Below are positions 1-8,193 of a stretch of 64,000 nucleotides of DNA, piece after piece. The notes below the pieces were generated by a model. The model was not told the DNA's origin. It saw nothing but the letters and a program-made list of their open reading frames with translations, and did no database searches. Positions within the stretch are counted from its first letter, which is position 1. Every line of letters starts with the position of its first letter. The translations under genes were made by a program, and so were the position numbers. The stretch covers positions 391,568 through 455,567 of the forward strand of contig JACKEL010000004.1 in assembly GCA_020632975.1 (NCBI GenBank), read 5' to 3'. The stretch comes from Myxococcales bacterium (GTDB taxonomy: Bacteria > Myxococcota_C > UBA6777).

Positions 1-983
1 AGGGTGATCATGCCGCGTTCGACATGTTTGCGGCTCATAAAGTCGCCATCGACATAATAGAGGACTTCGTCAGAGTCAATGTTGCTGTGATTGTAGGGCG
101 CAGGGATGGCCTCTGGATGGTAGTCATAGAGGCGCGGAACGAAAGAGCAGATCACGAATCCCCGTGCAGCGAAGGTTTGGTGAACGGGTGGGGGCTGGTG
201 AACGCGCCCTGTGATGGGTTCAAAGTCATGAATCGAAAAAGCGTAAGGGAAGAAGTATCCGTCCCAACCGATGACATCGAAAGGATGATAGGCATAATAC
301 AACGGATAGATCGTGTCTTGCTTTTTGATCAGGACCTTGAAGTCGCCCTTCTCATCGTGTGTTTCGAGGACTTCGGGTTTTCGGATGTCTCGTTCGCAAA
401 AAGGTGAGTGCTCAAGGAGTTGTCCAAACTCGTTGCGATAACGGTGTGGGAAGCTGATTGGGCTATGTGACTCAACGATAAACAAGCGATTGTCTTCGCT
501 TTTGAAGTCGATTTGGTAGATGGTGCCACGAGGGATCACGAGGTAGTCGCCATACGAAAAGTCGAGGTTGCCTAGCATGGTACGCAAGGTTCCTTCGCCT
601 TCGTGGATGAAGATGACTTCGTCAGACTGGGCATTTTTGTAGAAGTAATTGGTGCCATGACGTGGAGCAGCAAGCGCCACATTGAGGTCATTGTTGGTAA
701 AGACGATCCTGCGGCTTTTGAGGAAGTCGTCATCCGTGGGTTGCCGAAAACCAAGGAAACTACGGTGGATGATGTTCTTTTCGAGAGCAACCTTGGGCGC
801 CACACTGTAAGGCGTCCCCGCTTCTTTGATGGCTGTGGGCGGGTGGACGTGATAAACGAGAGAAGAAAGATTGGAGAATCCCTCTGTACTGACAAGCTCT
901 TCGGAGTAGAGTTTTCCGTCAGGACGGCGAAACTGGGTGTGACGTTTTTTGGGGATTTCTCCCAGTTGGTAATAGTGTGGCAT
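1..983 (-). CDS. hmgA: Homogentisate 1,2-dioxygenase, C-terminus off the left edge
   Basis: Reading the minus strand from the ATG at 983 gives 327 open codons that run off the window, so the C-terminus is missing. The product starts MPHYYQLGEIPKKRHTQFR and contains the cupin-type homogentisate dioxygenase signatures VCSF/ICSFVPRLYDYHPEA and, near residue 305, the metal-site segment PAPYNHSNIDSDEVLYYV, where the His and acidic residues are the expected iron-ligand region. The enzyme opens the aromatic ring of homogentisate to maleylacetoacetate in the cytoplasmic Tyr/Phe degradation pathway. An AGAGG Shine-Dalgarno lies about 7 nt before the ATG. An inverted repeat lies 25 to 45 nt upstream (see 984-1330). 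No partner genes (fumarylacetoacetase, maleylacetoacetate isomerase) are visible; they may lie beyond the left edge. Motif-level recognition is strong. Confidence 0.88.
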   Translation of the reverse strand, partial: MPHYYQLGEIPKKRHTQFRRPDGKLYSEELVSTEGFSNLSSLVYHVHPPTAIKEAGTPYSVAPKVALEKNIIHRSFLGFRQPTDDDFLKSRRIVFTNNDLNVALAAPRHGTNYFYKNAQSDEVIFIHEGEGTLRTMLGNLDFSYGDYLVIPRGTIYQIDFKSEDNRLFIVESHSPISFPHRYRNEFGQLLEHSPFCERDIRKPEVLETHDEKGDFKVLIKKQDTIYPLYYAYHPFDVIGWDGYFFPYAFSIHDFEPITGRVHQPPPVHQTFAARGFVICSFVPRLYDYHPEAIPAPYNHSNIDSDEVLYYVDGDFMSRKHVERGMIT

Positions 984-1330
984 ACAAAGACCTCTTTTCT
1001 ATCGATTGAACGCGGGCTTTGAGCGTTCGCGTTTGTGAAAGATGTTGTGATGGTGAGTTCTTTTTGATGCAACGAGCCACAAAGTCCGCAGTGCAAGGGA
1101 GTTCGAATGTGTCGATGCGTTGTGTCGCCAAGCGAGAGGAGATCGATTCACTGCGCGTTATAGGCTCAGAAGTGCTTGGAAAGACCCGAGACCACAGCGT
1201 GATGGGGCGCAGTGTAGCACGCAGATGAAGGGCCGACAACCCCAGAGTTGTGACACAGCAAGGCCGCGGTTTGGATGCATGAGACAAGTTTTTGGAAGCG
1301 AAAAAACAAGAACGCAAAAGGAGAGCACAC
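984..1330. other. Intergenic region between divergent genes, with a small inverted repeat
   Basis: No credible gene was seen; the short open frames here lack family features. A perfect 6-bp inverted repeat, GAACGC...GCGTTC (1008-1028), sits just upstream of the homogentisate dioxygenase ribosome-binding site and could be an operator or a leader hairpin. Both flanking genes read outward, so promoters for both must lie here, but no convincing -35/-10 pair was found. Confidence 0.4.
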
Positions 1331-1699
1331 ATGGCTGAACGTTCTGGCGGGATGTCTTTCTTGGCGACATTTTTTGTCGCGTTGTTTGTGTCTGTGGGGG
1401 TGTACCTTGGGATGGAGTTTTGGGTCTTGCCCATGCTGACACAACGCCCCGCCCCCAAAGTGCGGATGCGTCTAGAAGTTCCTTCTGTGCTTTCAGGGCA
1501 AATCAAAGTCCCCAGTTTTCGCAATATGAACCTCAGCCGCGCCAAAGTCCTACTGCGCAACGCAGGTCTGCGCCTTGGTTCCGTGCGTTATGCTGTGGAC
1601 GAAGATGTCTCGCCCGCTTGGGTCTTGCGCCAACAGCCCGCCGCTGGAAAGCGCGTTGCACCCGGGACTTCTGTGCATCTGGTGGTCAACAAAGAGTGA
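1331..1699 (+). CDS. Single-pass membrane protein with one PASTA domain
   Basis: A 122-residue product. Residues about 8-35 (SFLATFFVALFVSVGVYLGM) form one transmembrane segment, and residues about 62-122 match a PASTA repeat: VPSF, N..LSRAKVLLRNAGL..G, QQPAAGKRVAPGTSVHLVV. PASTA domains bind peptidoglycan or muropeptides and usually occur on penicillin-binding proteins or Stk-type kinases; here the domain is free-standing on a short anchor, with no kinase or transpeptidase attached. The start at 1331 is preferred over an in-frame upstream codon because AAAAGGAGAGCACAC precedes it directly. The protein is probably membrane-tethered with the PASTA domain outside. The role is not known; an accessory cell-wall-binding function is inference. 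Confidence 0.75.
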   Translation: MAERSGGMSFLATFFVALFVSVGVYLGMEFWVLPMLTQRPAPKVRMRLEVPSVLSGQIKVPSFRNMNLSRAKVLLRNAGLRLGSVRYAVDEDVSPAWVLRQQPAAGKRVAPGTSVHLVVNKE

Positions 1700-1766
1700 G
1701 GGGGGGATTTTCGCTACAAGGAGAGGGGTGACAACTGCCCAAGTGTCGCGCGAAAGGGCGGCACAG

Positions 1767-1839
1767 CGGGGACATGGGAGATGTTGTGTGAGACTTCGAT
1801 GACAACGGGGAAATGGGAGACGTTGTGTGAGAGCGCGAT
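1767..1839. repeat. Two 34-bp imperfect direct repeats
   Basis: The segments 1767-1800 and 1806-1839 share about 29 of 34 bases (core ATGGGAGAYGTTGTGTGAGA) and are spaced 39 bp start to start, between the converging PASTA and thrA genes. They are not coding. No function was seen. Confidence 0.5.
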
Positions 1840-1862
1840 AGATGGGGATGGAGTGTGGATGG

Positions 1863-4403
1863 TTAACGTCCGCGCAAGTGCTGGGCGATGCGGAAGATAT
1901 CAGCAAGAACACCCGCTGCGGTCACGGCTCCACCCGCGCCCGCGCCTTGGACGATCATGGGATACTCTTGGTAACGCTCTGTGGTAAAGGCCACGAAAGA
2001 CTCGGAACCACGGAGCCTTGTGGCGGGGTGTTCTGCGGGGACTCCCACAGGACCCACACGCGCTTCAATGGGATCATCTGGATGGTCAGGGGGGACGAGT
2101 ATCGCAAGGTAGCGTAAGATCTGGCCTTCTGCCTTGAGTGCGTCGATGTACTGTTGGAAAGTTTCGTCGTGTTGTTCGAGCGCTGCAAAGAACTCATCGA
2201 GATCGTGTTTCTCAAGGATCTCGCTTGGTACAAGCGGCTCAACGACGATGTGCTCCAACTCCATCGGGATACCCAGTTCGCGGATCAGGATCAGGGCTTT
2301 TCGTGCGACATCAAGGCCAGAGAGGTCATCTTGGGGCTGGGGTTCGGAATAGCCCAACTCACGGGCTGTTCGGACGGCTTGAGACAAACGCGTCCCTGAC
2401 ATGACTTTGTCTGTTAGGTAACCCAACGTCCCTGAAAAAGATCCTTCGATTCGCAAGACATGATCGCCTGTTCTGACGAGGTCTTGCAGGGTATCGATCA
2501 CGGGAAGGCTCGCACCTACCGTTGTTTCGTAACGATACGTGCGGTGACTGTGGCGGGCCGCTTGAAGCAGCTCTTGGCGTTTGGGCCAATGGATGGTCAG
2601 AGGCTTTTTGTTGGCAGCGACGACGTGGATACCGCGCGCAAAAGCTTCTTGGTAGATGTCTTCCATGTTGGAGGCTGCGGTGCAGTCCACAAGGATGGGG
2701 ACAGGGAGACGACGAAGTTGATCCAGCACAGAAAGCAGCGTGGGACGGTCATGGGGAGCGCGAAGGTCTTCTGCGATCTCGTCAAGTCGGCTGCCTGCGG
2801 GGAGTCCTTCAGGTTGGAAAGCAAGCTCTCGACTATTGGCGAGGCCCACCAAACGAAGGTGGACATCGTGTTGTTCGCGTAGTTTCTGGTGTTGTGTGAG
2901 GAGCTGTTGTTGCAGTTGGCTTCCCACGACGCCTTGGCCAAGAAGAAAAAGGCTTACATCTTGATGCGCAAAGTTGAAGGCCGCATGAACGGTTCGAACC
3001 GCGATATACGTGTCTTTTGCATCGACAACGCAGGAGATCGAACGCGAGCTTTTTCCTTGGGCGATAGCAAGGACGGAAACGCCGACCATCCCGAGGGTAT
3101 GGAAGAATCGCCCTGTGACATCAACATCTGAAGACATCCCTTCGCCCACAAGCGAGAGCAGGGTGACAGGTGAGACAACCTCGAAGGGCTCGGCTTCTTT
3201 GCGCAAAAGGTCCGCGCCAAGCTCTTCTTTGAGGACGCGTGTTGCATCAGCAAGGCGTTCTTTGGGCAGGACCACCGCGACCGCTTGACCGTGTGCGGGT
3301 TGCGTCGCCATCCACAAGGGGATATCGGCTTGGCGCAAGGCATGAAGAACACGTTCGCTCATGTGGGCTTGTTTCGAGAGTTTTCGCCAACGGATGTCGA
3401 TCAGGGCGAGATTTTCGAGCGAGGTCACGCAAGTGGGTTGGTTGTTTTGGTGTTTTCGCTCGTGATGGATCCAAGTCCCGTGTTCTTCGGGTGCTTCGAC
3501 ATTGCGGATCCGCATAGGGATATCCGCTTCGAGCAGTGGCAACATGGTTCTTGGGTGGAGGACACGCGAGCCATAGTGGGCCAACTCTAGGGCTTCGAGG
3601 TAACTGAGATGCTGGACAGGGTAGGCATCGGGGACGATCACTGGGTCGGCTGTCATGACGCCTGGTAAGCTGGTCCAACGCTCGACACGCTCGGCTTTGA
3701 GGTAGTTTGCGAGCAAGGTCGCGGTGTAGTCTGAGCCATTGCGTCCAAGGGTGGTCACGCGCCCATCGTGGGTTTGCCCGATAAATCCGGTATGAACGCT
3801 GACTTTGTCTTTCCATTGTTCATGGAGCGCAAGCAGACGCGAGCGGCTTGTATCGTTGTCAACGTCGGCAGAACCGAAGTTATCGTTGGTGATAACCCAC
3901 TGTCGAGCATCGACATCAACAGCATCGAGCCCTTCGACTTGAAGAAGAAGAGAGAGCAAACGCGCGCTAAGTCGTTCGCCAAATGAGACGACGAGATCGA
4001 GAGATTGCGCGGTTTTTTGGCGTAGAAGGCTGATCCCTAAGAGGATCTGACGTAGCGGCGTCAACAACTCGCGTGTTTGCGGGGTGAGTTTGAGCGCGTC
4101 GTCGAGGTCGCCTCTTGGATCTTGATCTGTCCGTAGCTGGCGCATACAAGCGAGAGCATTGTGGAGGGCAAGGTCGTGGATGCGGTCGATGATGGCCTCG
4201 GCTTCTGGGAGTTTGCCAAGGGCGGCTGCGTCTGCTGCGTGCAACAAAAGTTCGGTGGTGTCGCCCATGGCAGAGACCACCACGGCTGTTGGGCCTTCCT
4301 GTCGCGCTTTGGAGATGATCTGGATCACGCGACAAAGCAAGTGTGGCTGGTGAAGAGAGGTTCCGCCAAACTTGAGGACACGAAAACGAGCTTTCACTTG
4401 CAT
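1863..4403 (-). CDS. thrA: Bifunctional aspartokinase / homoserine dehydrogenase
   Basis: About 846 residues, the usual length of ThrA/MetL fusions. The N-terminal amino-acid-kinase domain shows KFGGTSL near residue 11, GERLSARL, and TLGRNGSDYTATLLA; a regulatory ACT region (roughly 300-460) follows; the C-terminal half is homoserine dehydrogenase with a GQGVVGSQL Rossmann motif near 470 and ANKKPLT near 600. It phosphorylates aspartate and reduces aspartate semialdehyde to homoserine for Thr/Met synthesis. The ATG at 4403 has GGAGG 7 nt upstream; a GTG one codon earlier (4406) is too close to it. The ACT region suggests feedback control by a pathway amino acid. Homoserine kinase lies about 57 kb away, so the genes are not in one operon. 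ThrA versus MetL type cannot be decided by eye. Confidence 0.9.
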   Translation of the reverse strand: MQVKARFRVLKFGGTSLHQPHLLCRVIQIISKARQEGPTAVVVSAMGDTTELLLHAADAAALGKLPEAEAIIDRIHDLALHNALACMRQLRTDQDPRGDLDDALKLTPQTRELLTPLRQILLGISLLRQKTAQSLDLVVSFGERLSARLLSLLLQVEGLDAVDVDARQWVITNDNFGSADVDNDTSRSRLLALHEQWKDKVSVHTGFIGQTHDGRVTTLGRNGSDYTATLLANYLKAERVERWTSLPGVMTADPVIVPDAYPVQHLSYLEALELAHYGSRVLHPRTMLPLLEADIPMRIRNVEAPEEHGTWIHHERKHQNNQPTCVTSLENLALIDIRWRKLSKQAHMSERVLHALRQADIPLWMATQPAHGQAVAVVLPKERLADATRVLKEELGADLLRKEAEPFEVVSPVTLLSLVGEGMSSDVDVTGRFFHTLGMVGVSVLAIAQGKSSRSISCVVDAKDTYIAVRTVHAAFNFAHQDVSLFLLGQGVVGSQLQQQLLTQHQKLREQHDVHLRLVGLANSRELAFQPEGLPAGSRLDEIAEDLRAPHDRPTLLSVLDQLRRLPVPILVDCTAASNMEDIYQEAFARGIHVVAANKKPLTIHWPKRQELLQAARHSHRTYRYETTVGASLPVIDTLQDLVRTGDHVLRIEGSFSGTLGYLTDKVMSGTRLSQAVRTARELGYSEPQPQDDLSGLDVARKALILIRELGIPMELEHIVVEPLVPSEILEKHDLDEFFAALEQHDETFQQYIDALKAEGQILRYLAILVPPDHPDDPIEARVGPVGVPAEHPATRLRGSESFVAFTTERYQEYPMIVQGAGAGGAVTAAGVLADIFRIAQHLRGR

Positions 4404-4812
4404 CACAAAGCCTCCACAACAAGAGCCAATATGCGGCTTGGGCGCAGGACACGAAGCGGGTTTGCCCCTTGTGTCCTGTCGCGAGAGATGGGGGCGAGGT
4501 AGCGCAATCTTTGGGAGAGGTCAAGGGGACTTGGGGGAAGAAAAGTTGTTTGGGGCGCGGCGATGCGGGCGAAACATAGGCTTGTCTTGACGTGTTGTGT
4601 GTCCTCTGTCAACATCTGGCGCACGTTGATTCTACAAGTTGAGAACCCTGAACATGAACCGTCTTTCGTTTCGCGCATCACGCAAGCTAGCGCTTGAAAC
4701 CGAAGAGACGGGCAGAGCCAAGTCTTGGGCGCGTGAAGCTGGCCCACTTGGTTCGGCGAAGAAAGCTCCCAAAGAGATTTCGATCTTTTCAAAAATACAA
4801 GGAGGACCTTGG

Positions 4813-6549
4813 ATGAGTGATCAAGGGCAAAGCGGCGCGTCCCAAGCCGCGATTCAACAAGGCGAGTGGATCGAAGAAGGACTGTTTTTCCAAGGAGAAG
4901 CCCCCCCCCAAAGCGATGAGTGGGCACCTGGAGACTGGGTCGAGATCCCACACGAACATTACATCCCCATTAGCAAGGCGCGTTTTGTCCGTGCGATGAT
5001 GGAGCATCCCACCCTTCGCGAAAATGAAGAAGGTTTTACCCACCTGATGGAGCTTTCCGAAGGTTTGTATCACTTCTTCTACCACCGTTTGCTCAACGAG
5101 TTGAAAGAAGACTACGAATACTTTGCGCCTGATACTGGGGAGAAGTTGCGCGAAGGCGTATCCGAAGAAGAGCTTTTGTGGCGTGAACGCCGCTTTTTGA
5201 CCAACTTCCTCAAAACGATGTTTCGAGGAAACTTCAACCCCATGACCGAAGAGAACTACACGCGTGCTTGCGAACATAGCTATCTCTTCGACCTACCCGT
5301 CGATATCAATTGGAACGTTTTTGATCCGCGTATGCTCCAAGAATACTTTGGGCACCTCAAAACCAACGAAGGACAAAAACTAGAAGCCAAGCTCGAACTC
5401 GACGAATCCATCGAAGAAGTGCTGTCTTTGCCCAAAGAGTTCGACACCAATATCTTGGTTTTCCACCGTGGTATCGAGCGCGACAAGACAGAAGGCATGT
5501 TCTTGATGCAGAAGATCGACTTCCTGCTTTCGCGCGTCTTGGGCGTGGTGTTAACACCCATCCAAGTCCTGATTGAAAAGGCCCGTGGTGACAAGAAGTC
5601 CGAGAACGTCTTGTTGTCGTTGTTTACAGACGACAAGTCCAAGCCAGAGACTGTTAAAGGAAACGATGAAGAACGCACCACCGTGTTTGAGCGTCGTTGG
5701 GTTCGTCGTCAGAACATCGCCAGCCAACCCAAAGAAGCCACCAAGCTTCTTCGACCGATCAAGCTCCAAGAACCCGCGATGCAACGGGTGATCAGCTTGT
5801 TCCGCTTGCGTCCACCCACGCCCCCCAGCTGGATGGAAAAGCTTCCTGTGGTTGGAAAGATCATCTCCGCGAAGAAACCCCCCGAAGGTGCGCGCGATTG
5901 GACCATCAATCTCAAGATGTTCAAGAATATCCCCATGGCGGATACCGAGATCATCTTCCCCGAGAAGAACATGCGGATGAAGTCATTTGACGTCACCATG
6001 TTGGTGCTCACCGTTCTCCTCGGATTCTTCGCACTTTACAAAAGCCTCAAGACGGGTGGCGGTAGCGCGATCGTGATCGTTCTCTCCGTACTCGTTGCAT
6101 ACTCCGTGAAGTTGGTGTTGGGATATCGACGCACCAAGGCCAACTACATGGCCAAGATCACGCAAGACCTTTACCACAAGAACCTCGACAACAACATCGG
6201 TGTGTTGCAGTACCTGATGGATACGCTCGAAGAACAAGAGTTCAAAGAAGCGATCCTTTGCTACTACATCTTGTTGATTGAAGGTACGCCCCTTACTGCG
6301 GACGAGATCGACGAACGCGCTGAGATGTTCTTGAAAGACAAGTTCGAAGGACTCGAAGTGGACTTTGAAGTCGATGACGCACTCGACAAAGTGATCGAAA
6401 AAGACGAGCAAGGCGAACACGATCTGCCCATCGTCAAAGTGATCCAAAGCCCCGATGGTGAAGAGCGCTACGAAGCGAAGCCCCTCGGCGAAGCACTGCA
6501 TATCCTCGACAATATCTGGGATAACCTCTATCAATACAATGAAGATTGA
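4813..6549 (+). CDS. DUF3754 (TMEM143-like) membrane protein
   Basis: A 578-residue protein. Residues about 210-260 contain LPKEFDTNILVFHRGIERD and residues about 360-390 contain NLKMFKNIPMADTEIIFPEK, both characteristic of DUF3754, a family shared by bacteria, plants and animal TMEM143. Two transmembrane helices follow (about 395-415 TMLVLTVLLGFFALY and 425-440 IVIVLSVLVAYSVKLVLGY), then an acidic C-terminal domain. The start MSDQGQ at 4813 is chosen because AAGGAGG ends 8 nt before it, although the frame is open 58 codons further upstream. The family has no established biochemical function. It is monocistronic by layout, with divergent thrA upstream and converging nfu downstream. Confidence 0.72.
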   Translation: MSDQGQSGASQAAIQQGEWIEEGLFFQGEAPPQSDEWAPGDWVEIPHEHYIPISKARFVRAMMEHPTLRENEEGFTHLMELSEGLYHFFYHRLLNELKEDYEYFAPDTGEKLREGVSEEELLWRERRFLTNFLKTMFRGNFNPMTEENYTRACEHSYLFDLPVDINWNVFDPRMLQEYFGHLKTNEGQKLEAKLELDESIEEVLSLPKEFDTNILVFHRGIERDKTEGMFLMQKIDFLLSRVLGVVLTPIQVLIEKARGDKKSENVLLSLFTDDKSKPETVKGNDEERTTVFERRWVRRQNIASQPKEATKLLRPIKLQEPAMQRVISLFRLRPPTPPSWMEKLPVVGKIISAKKPPEGARDWTINLKMFKNIPMADTEIIFPEKNMRMKSFDVTMLVLTVLLGFFALYKSLKTGGGSAIVIVLSVLVAYSVKLVLGYRRTKANYMAKITQDLYHKNLDNNIGVLQYLMDTLEEQEFKEAILCYYILLIEGTPLTADEIDERAEMFLKDKFEGLEVDFEVDDALDKVIEKDEQGEHDLPIVKVIQSPDGEERYEAKPLGEALHILDNIWDNLYQYNED

Positions 6550-6641
6550 TCCGATGGATTCGTTGTAACGGGCGGGATGGGGATATCTTGATGGGGATGT
6601 GGGGACAGCATGCCTCGAAAGATACGCAATTCACGAAGAGA

Positions 6642-7187
6642 TCAGGCAGGAAGTACGCGAAGCTCACCATCGATTTGGCTCTGAAGCAATCGCTCGATCG
6701 CCATCAAAGTTCCCGTTGTTGCGCTAGGACAGCTTCCACACGCACCTTGATAACGAATGAAAACGGTCTTGTCTTCGATACCCAAGACTTCAAGACCCCC
6801 ACCATCATTGGCAAGAGCGGGCAACACCATCTCTTCGATCAGTTCGGTGACTTGCTGCATCATCGGGTGTTGTGAAGCGTCGCCTTCTTGTCCTTCTTGT
6901 TCTTGTGCGAGGTCCTTGAGGCCGCTCGCATCGAACTCGAGAAGGTACTGGCTCACGTGTTTCATCACGTTGCCCCACTCGATCCCTTCGCGCTTGCTGA
7001 TCGTGATGAAGTGGCCGAGATAAAACACAGAGTCCACACCCTCTACAGAAAACAGCTTGCGTGCGAGAGGATCGCGTGAAGCTGCCTCGTTGTTTGGGAA
7101 AGAACGCGCGTCGTTGGAAAGCAGTTCTTCAATGTTGAACTTAAAGGCGTTGGGGTTTGGGGTTGGTTCGAGATTCACGATCCGCAT
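6642..7187 (-). CDS. Nfu-type Fe-S cluster carrier protein
   Basis: A 181-residue protein with two domains. The Nfu N-terminal domain starts MRIVNLEPTPNPNAFKF and includes FSVEGVDSVFYLGHFITISK. The NifU C-terminal domain (about residues 110-181) carries the CxxC motif in ACGSCPSATTGTL, whose two cysteines hold a bridging [4Fe-4S] cluster in the dimer. This is the complete Nfu/NfuA-like architecture of eukaryotic Nfu1 and many bacterial Nfu proteins. It delivers assembled clusters to cytoplasmic target enzymes. AAGGAGTCCACC precedes the ATG. An AT-rich block with an 8-bp inverted repeat lies upstream and may regulate it. No isc or suf genes are adjacent. Confidence 0.88.
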   Translation of the reverse strand: MRIVNLEPTPNPNAFKFNIEELLSNDARSFPNNEAASRDPLARKLFSVEGVDSVFYLGHFITISKREGIEWGNVMKHVSQYLLEFDASGLKDLAQEQEGQEGDASQHPMMQQVTELIEEMVLPALANDGGGLEVLGIEDKTVFIRYQGACGSCPSATTGTLMAIERLLQSQIDGELRVLPA

Positions 7188-7263
7188 GGTGGACTCCTTG
7201 TCTTCGGATAGATGGGGACTTGAATAAGATATCTATAATCACCTAGTGATGAAGTAGGTTATT

Positions 7264-7286
7264 TGTTTATAGAAGGTATATAAACA
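7264..7286. promoter_or_regulatory. 8-bp inverted repeat upstream of nfu, possible operator
   Basis: The perfect inverted repeat TGTTTATA-7nt-TATAAACA lies 77 nt before the nfu start in an AT-rich block that also holds AGATATCT and ATCACCTAGTGAT. It is unlike the surrounding GC-richer DNA and would suit a dimeric repressor. Which regulator binds is unknown. Confidence 0.35.
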
Positions 7287-7332
7287 GGCTAGGGCGGAGG
7301 GTCAAGGGGAAAAGTGGAGGAAAGGGTGGGGA

Positions 7333-8190
7333 TTATTCGTCTTCTTCAAGCATCTGCATGGCCATCTTGAGGGACTCACGCATGCGTTCGAGGGCTTGGG
7401 CAAGCTCGCCGACTTCGTCGCGGGTGGTGATCTCGATGGGGTGATCCATCTGACCGAGGGAGATCTTTTCTGTGACGTCGCGGAGGTAAGCGAGCCGTGC
7501 GACAAGGCGTTGTGCAAAGTGGATGGAGAAGAACAATGCAAGGAGCAAGACCAAAGCCGCGGCGATGGCGGGCCAGAAAAGCTGCATCGCGAGTTCGCTT
7601 TGGAAGGTCTTGAGCTTTTCGTCAACTTCGAGGACTGCGACGACTTTGTTTTTGCTGTTGCGGATAGGAGCAAAAGCAGAGAGCCAAGCGCCGTGTTGGT
7701 CAAAATAGATCTTACTCGTGGTGCTGGTTCCTTCTTTGATGACGTGGCGCGTTTGGGGCGTGAATTGGTGAGTGTGCCCGATGTAATGACCGCCGCCAGC
7801 CATCACGATAAAGGACATGGTGCTGTCCTCTGGGCGGAGGGTGTAGATATCTGTGTTGAGTTTGTTGATCTTGTGGACCTTGATCAGATAATTTCTGATC
7901 TTGAGAAAGCTTTTGTATTGCTCTTGATCCTTGGGACTCAACTTTTTAAGGTGCTCTTTTTCGTCCGCATTTGCGGGGAGGTTGAGCTTTTTGTTGGGGG
8001 CGATCTTTTCATGCATATCGCCATCAATTTGCATGGCTGCGGTGTTGGCGATCCCTTCAAGGCGACGACCGATACTGGTTTGTAGGTCGTTGTAAGCGCG
8101 GTTGTAGGCGAGAAATATCAGGGTCGCCGAGGTGAGGAGGACAATAGAAGATGTAAGGAAGATGATCCTGAAACCCAAGCCAATTCTCAT
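7333..8190 (-). CDS. Membrane sensor protein with extracytoplasmic region and HAMP domain, no output domain
   Basis: A 285-residue protein. A first transmembrane helix (about 10-30, IIFLTSSIVLLTSATLIFLA) is followed by a roughly 150-residue periplasmic sensory region with Cache-like features (VMAGGGHYIGHTHQFTP, YFDQHGAWLSAFAPIRNS), a second helix (about 205-225, ALVLLLALFFSI) and a HAMP linker (about 228-282, ending ELAQALERMRESLKMAMQM). The protein ends there, without histidine kinase, cyclase or methyl-accepting output. It lies 3 nt after the receiver-kinase gene on the same strand, so the two are almost certainly co-transcribed and it may sense for that kinase. That link is inference from position. 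Confidence 0.75.
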   Translation of the reverse strand: MRIGLGFRIIFLTSSIVLLTSATLIFLAYNRAYNDLQTSIGRRLEGIANTAAMQIDGDMHEKIAPNKKLNLPANADEKEHLKKLSPKDQEQYKSFLKIRNYLIKVHKINKLNTDIYTLRPEDSTMSFIVMAGGGHYIGHTHQFTPQTRHVIKEGTSTTSKIYFDQHGAWLSAFAPIRNSKNKVVAVLEVDEKLKTFQSELAMQLFWPAIAAALVLLLALFFSIHFAQRLVARLAYLRDVTEKISLGQMDHPIEITTRDEVGELAQALERMRESLKMAMQMLEEDE

Positions 8191-8193
8191 AGC

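Noticed and set aside
1090..1125. tRNA-like T-loop GTTCGAATG
   Set aside because: No acceptor stem, D-arm or anticodon arm could be paired around it.
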